A DNA stretch of 64,000 bases from Halomonas eurihalina (lineage in GTDB: Bacteria; Pseudomonadota; Gammaproteobacteria; Pseudomonadales; Halomonadaceae). A program made the position numbers and the translations under genes. Of the stretch, positions 61,918-64,000 are shown piece by piece. The stretch covers positions 434,001 to 498,000 of the forward strand of contig NZ_VTPU01000001.1 of assembly GCF_008274785.1 (NCBI RefSeq), given 5' to 3'. The first letter of the stretch is position 1. Each line of letters begins with the position of its first letter. The notes under the pieces were generated by a model. The model searched no databases and was not told the origin of the DNA. It saw only the letters and a list, made by a program, of their open reading frames with translations.

Positions 61918-62529
61918 TTAGCCGGCGATCCGCGTGGCGATGGCATCCATAAAGCTCGCCGGCCGCTGCCCAGCTGCCACTTGTTTGTCACGGGAGCGCT
62001 CGCGGACATTGATCCCGAGCACTGCCAAGGCGATCCCCCAGAGTCCAAGCAGCGCAGACAGCACCGCCCCCAGCGCCCCGACGACTGCCGCCAGTTCACC
62101 GGGGGTACGAAACGCCACCACTCCGAGGATGACGGTGAAGCCAGTCATCTGGATAAACCAGGCAGCAGCGGTCAGATAGCCATAGGTCGGTCGCCAGCGC
62201 CTCACGTAGGCGTCGTTGCTGGCCGCTTCGGCACGCATGGTGCGGTTGATCTCGCCCAGCCGCGCCGTCTGTGCCTCCAGACTCATGCGCGTCAGCTCGC
62301 GCTCGTGCTCGGCTTCCAGCTGCTGCAGCTTGGTGGTGGCCTCGGGATCGATCTTCAGTTCGTCCTTGATGGCTTCGTGATCGGCATCGGTACCCAGGGC
62401 CTTGGCGATCATGCCGATGGCGGCGCCGGTGGCCGGGGTGCCGATCAGCGAGCCGAGCAGCGGCGCGCCTTTGGAGACGATGCCGGCGAGCGCCTCGGTG
62501 TCGAGATCGATATTATCGAGCAGGTCCAT
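61918..62529 (-). CDS. Holin-like protein (3TM family)
   Basis: 203 residues. N-terminal soluble part with GAPLLGSLIGTPATGAAIGM, central coiled coil (TTKLQQLEAEHERELTRMSL), then WRPTYGYLTAAAWFIQMTGF and two more helices (LAAVVGALGAVLSALLGLWG). The WRPTYGY element is diagnostic of Holin_3TM proteins. Next to the endolysin, supporting a lysis role. Confidence 0.8.
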   Translation of the reverse strand: MDLLDNIDLDTEALAGIVSKGAPLLGSLIGTPATGAAIGMIAKALGTDADHEAIKDELKIDPEATTKLQQLEAEHERELTRMSLEAQTARLGEINRTMRAEAASNDAYVRRWRPTYGYLTAAAWFIQMTGFTVILGVVAFRTPGELAAVVGALGAVLSALLGLWGIALAVLGINVRERSRDKQVAAGQRPASFMDAIATRIAG

Positions 62530-62532
62530 CGC

Positions 62533-62886
62533 TCAGCCCTCCCAGCGCGCCGGGCCGTCCGAGCGCGTGTCGATATGCGTGAAATTTGCATAACGCCCCA
62601 GGCTGGCGGCCGGGAAGCGCTCGGCGACCCAGTCGTATACCAGCCCGGGGTCGACGCCCTGCACCTGAATGTCCGCCGCTCGAGCCAGCTTGTGCTGGCT
62701 GTGGGAGGCGCCACCCACCTGACGGTTGTAGTCCGGGCAGCGGCAACCGCTCGTCACGATCACCGGGGCATTGAACTCCTCGCGGATGGCCTCGAGGATC
62801 TCGAGGGTGTGCGTGTCCACGGTGTCGAAGCCACAGCCGCACCGGCATGCGAATTCACGACGATGGAAGTGGGGTGAGATCTGCAT
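62533..62886 (-). CDS. Endolysin, peptidase M15 family
   Basis: 117 residues. Zinc peptidase that cleaves peptidoglycan peptides: VIVTSGCRCPDYNRQVGGAS then SQHKLARAADIQV (His and Asp ligands) and FTHIDTR (third His). N terminus has HFHRREFACRCGCGF. Single-domain phage lysozyme-like L,D/D,D-peptidase. No signal peptide, so release depends on the holin. Confidence 0.88.
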   Translation of the reverse strand: MQISPHFHRREFACRCGCGFDTVDTHTLEILEAIREEFNAPVIVTSGCRCPDYNRQVGGASHSQHKLARAADIQVQGVDPGLVYDWVAERFPAASLGRYANFTHIDTRSDGPARWEG

Positions 62887-63419
62887 TAGTCGGCTCCCAG
62901 GTGGCGTTGCAGTCGGTTGGCGAGATCGCGATAGCGCGTCATGTCTGCGACATCCCCGGCCAGGCGGGCCGTGCTCAAGCGCTCGGTCAGCACGCCGGCC
63001 AGGTCACACAGCAAGGCGGCCAGCTCGGGCTGGCACTCGGGGTCGATCCGCTCGGGGGCGGGCAGCGAGTCGGCGGGCGTTTCAGGCTCGGGCGGAGGCG
63101 TGGGTGAAGGTACAGATGAAGACGCCGCCGGTTTCGGCGGTACCGGGGGCGTGGGTGCTGGCTCACGCCGAGCCGGCGGCAACTGGCGGGCTCGCTGCCC
63201 GGCCTCGGTCAGCATGAGGCCATTGCCGCGAATCGCATCCCGGGTGTGCTGAATGAGCCCCTCGGTGTGCAGTGTGATCAACAACGCCTCGACGGCGTTG
63301 CGGTCGGCCTCGGTGCGGCAGTTACTGGCGATCGGCACCAGTCGAGGCGGCATCGGCCCGCGCCGGGCACGGGTCTCCTCGGCGATCGCGGTCAGTACGG
63401 TGTGGCGTAGCGAGCCCAT
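62886..63419 (-). CDS. Phage DNA-binding-like protein with proline-rich linker
   Basis: 177 residues. N-terminal ~70 residues look like a winged HTH (LLITLHTEGLIQHTRDAIRG, LMLTEAGQRARQ); then a Pro-rich linker and a helical end (LATRYRDLANRLQRHLG-like). First gene of the visible late operon, so it may be regulatory. Family not recognised. Confidence 0.6.
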   Translation of the reverse strand: MGSLRHTVLTAIAEETRARRGPMPPRLVPIASNCRTEADRNAVEALLITLHTEGLIQHTRDAIRGNGLMLTEAGQRARQLPPARREPAPTPPVPPKPAASSSVPSPTPPPEPETPADSLPAPERIDPECQPELAALLCDLAGVLTERLSTARLAGDVADMTRYRDLANRLQRHLGAD

Positions 63420-63581
63420 GTCACACCTCCGGCCAATGGCCGAGGCGCAGCGGGTCGCGGTGATGGCGGCTATGGGGCAGCATGGTGGCCTCGCCTGAAA
63501 GTGAAAGCATCAGCAAAATGCGTCGAGGCTTTCAGGCTAGGCGGAAGGCGGGATGGCCCGGGAATCAAGCATTTTACGAAA

Positions 63582-63610
63582 ATGCCCCGCTCAACGGCGG
63601 GGCATGAAGC
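63582..63610 (-). terminator. Terminator between TagO-like gene and phage late operon
   Basis: Perfect 9-bp stem ATGCCCCGC / GCGGGGCAT with a 6-nt loop (63582-63605), followed on the minus strand by TTTTCG. It ends the TagO-like transcript. The interval 63420-63581 is non-coding and should hold the late promoter. Confidence 0.75.
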
Positions 63611-63634
63611 AGACCAGTCGCTACCGCATGAACC

Positions 63635-64000
63635 TTACCAGTGACACGCTTCCCGAAGGGGCTGGATCGCGTCTTCCAAGCCAGTGATGGGGAACTGAGT
63701 AGTAATTGGTGACTGACTATAGGGCGTTGCTCGTACGGTTAGCGTGTCATGACCAAACATTCGCTTGATAACGGGGATCGAGTTACCGCCGTTCCACAAG
63801 CCCAAAGCCTTATTGTCCGTCGATTCGCTCAAGCGCATAGTGCGGGCTTTCTGGTCATCGATACGCAGTGTCACCTTGCCGTATTGGTTGAGATCCGCCA
63901 TATGATGGTCGGCGAACTGGAAGATCATTGATGTCGTGTTCTCAACACAACGGATCCAGAGCTGTGCATCTCGCTTCCGCCCTAAACGATCACGGATGGG
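63635..64000 (-). CDS. TagO/VasI-like protein, 5' end beyond window
   Basis: C-terminal ~121 residues of a protein like the type VI secretion-associated TagO/VasI. Signatures: AQLWIRCVENTTSM, ADLNQYGKVTLRIDDQ, SESTDNKALGLWNGG, IKRMFGHDTLTVRATPYSQS and ITGLEDAIQPLREACHW at the end. The frame is open to the window edge. No other T6SS gene is visible. It is separated from the phage late operon by a terminator; whether it is a phage passenger or host DNA cannot be told here. Confidence 0.75.
   Translation of the reverse strand, partial: PIRDRLGRKRDAQLWIRCVENTTSMIFQFADHHMADLNQYGKVTLRIDDQKARTMRLSESTDNKALGLWNGGNSIPVIKRMFGHDTLTVRATPYSQSPITTQFPITGLEDAIQPLREACHW

Larger units (their letters stand above)
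34794..64000 (-). mobile_element. Mu-like transposable siphophage (late region), continues past right edge
   Basis: Late-gene order from right to left is that of Mu-like phages: lysis genes, DUF2730, small terminase (gp27-like), large terminase (gp28), portal (gp29), gpF (gp30), gpG (gp31), protease I (gp32), major head T (gp34), gp36/gp37-like connectors. A tail tube and tape measure follow with no sheath or baseplate genes, as in B3/D3112-type siphophages. The Com-methylase pair sits at the end. The left terminus interrupts a tyrosine integrase. Early genes (repressor, transposase A, B) are not in the window. Confidence 0.85.

Noticed and set aside
1..64000. CRISPR array
   Set aside because: No regularly spaced short direct repeats with unique spacers seen; the regular 210-bp repeats are coding.

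Overview
The window looks like a chromosomal segment of a GC-rich halophilic gammaproteobacterium, most likely a member of the Halomonadaceae (inferred from gene families and base composition; no rRNA or complete tRNA is present). It falls into four blocks.

(1) Core-like DNA, 1-8.7 kb. A partial O-antigen ligase is followed by a family 4 glycosyltransferase overlapping a PIG-L/LmbE deacetylase (surface glycan synthesis). Next comes a three-gene minus-strand operon for a periplasmic flavo-cytochrome dehydrogenase of the gluconate 2-dehydrogenase type: Tat-exported subunit 3, triheme cytochrome c and GMC flavoprotein. Upstream of it, on the plus strand, lies a compact terminator-bounded RNA with several GGA motifs, a candidate CsrA/RsmA sponge.

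(2) Accessory DNA, 8.9-16.8 kb. It is bounded by two identical 46-bp copies of the 3' end of a CAU-anticodon tRNA, typical integration-site scars. Between them are two small precursors with double-glycine leaders (bacteriocin-like), a secreted protein, two lipoproteins, gene debris and a complete tripartite tricarboxylate transporter operon (tctC-tctB-tctA).

(3) Defence and plasmid-derived island, 16.8-34.8 kb. From left to right it holds: a Gabija-like pair (OLD-type ATPase/Toprim protein plus a short UvrD-like helicase) with a third DUF2726 gene; a cluster of five attC-like sites carrying AT-rich cassettes (membrane protein, zinc-ribbon/HEPN protein, two-TM protein) with no integron integrase in view; a type I restriction gene shrunk to an in-frame fusion of its two ends; an AbiEi/AbiEii toxin-antitoxin pair; and a degraded IncP-like conjugation region with an RP4-type oriT next to traJ, a dead traI start, trbJ-trbK-trbL and KorB operator sequences. 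It ends with the C-terminal part of a tyrosine integrase.

(4) A Mu-like transposable phage, from about 34.8 kb to at least 63.4 kb, transcribed right to left and inserted into that integrase gene. Order along transcription: lysis genes, small and large terminase, portal, gpF, gpG, a two-gene cargo module, protease, decoration protein, major head, connector genes, tail tube, frameshifted tail chaperone, a giant tape-measure protein with 13 EF-hand-like loops, tail tip, fibre, Com and a DNA adenine methylase. A tail tube with no sheath implies a flexible non-contractile tail (B3/D3112-like siphophage). Repressor and transposase genes are not in the window and would lie to the right. The right edge holds the C-terminal part of a TagO/VasI-like protein.

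The best candidates for undescribed biology are the two-gene cargo module in the phage (soluble protein plus four-TM protein), the attC cluster with its defence-like cassettes, the Gabija-DUF2726 trio, the EF-hand tape-measure protein and the orphan double-glycine peptides.
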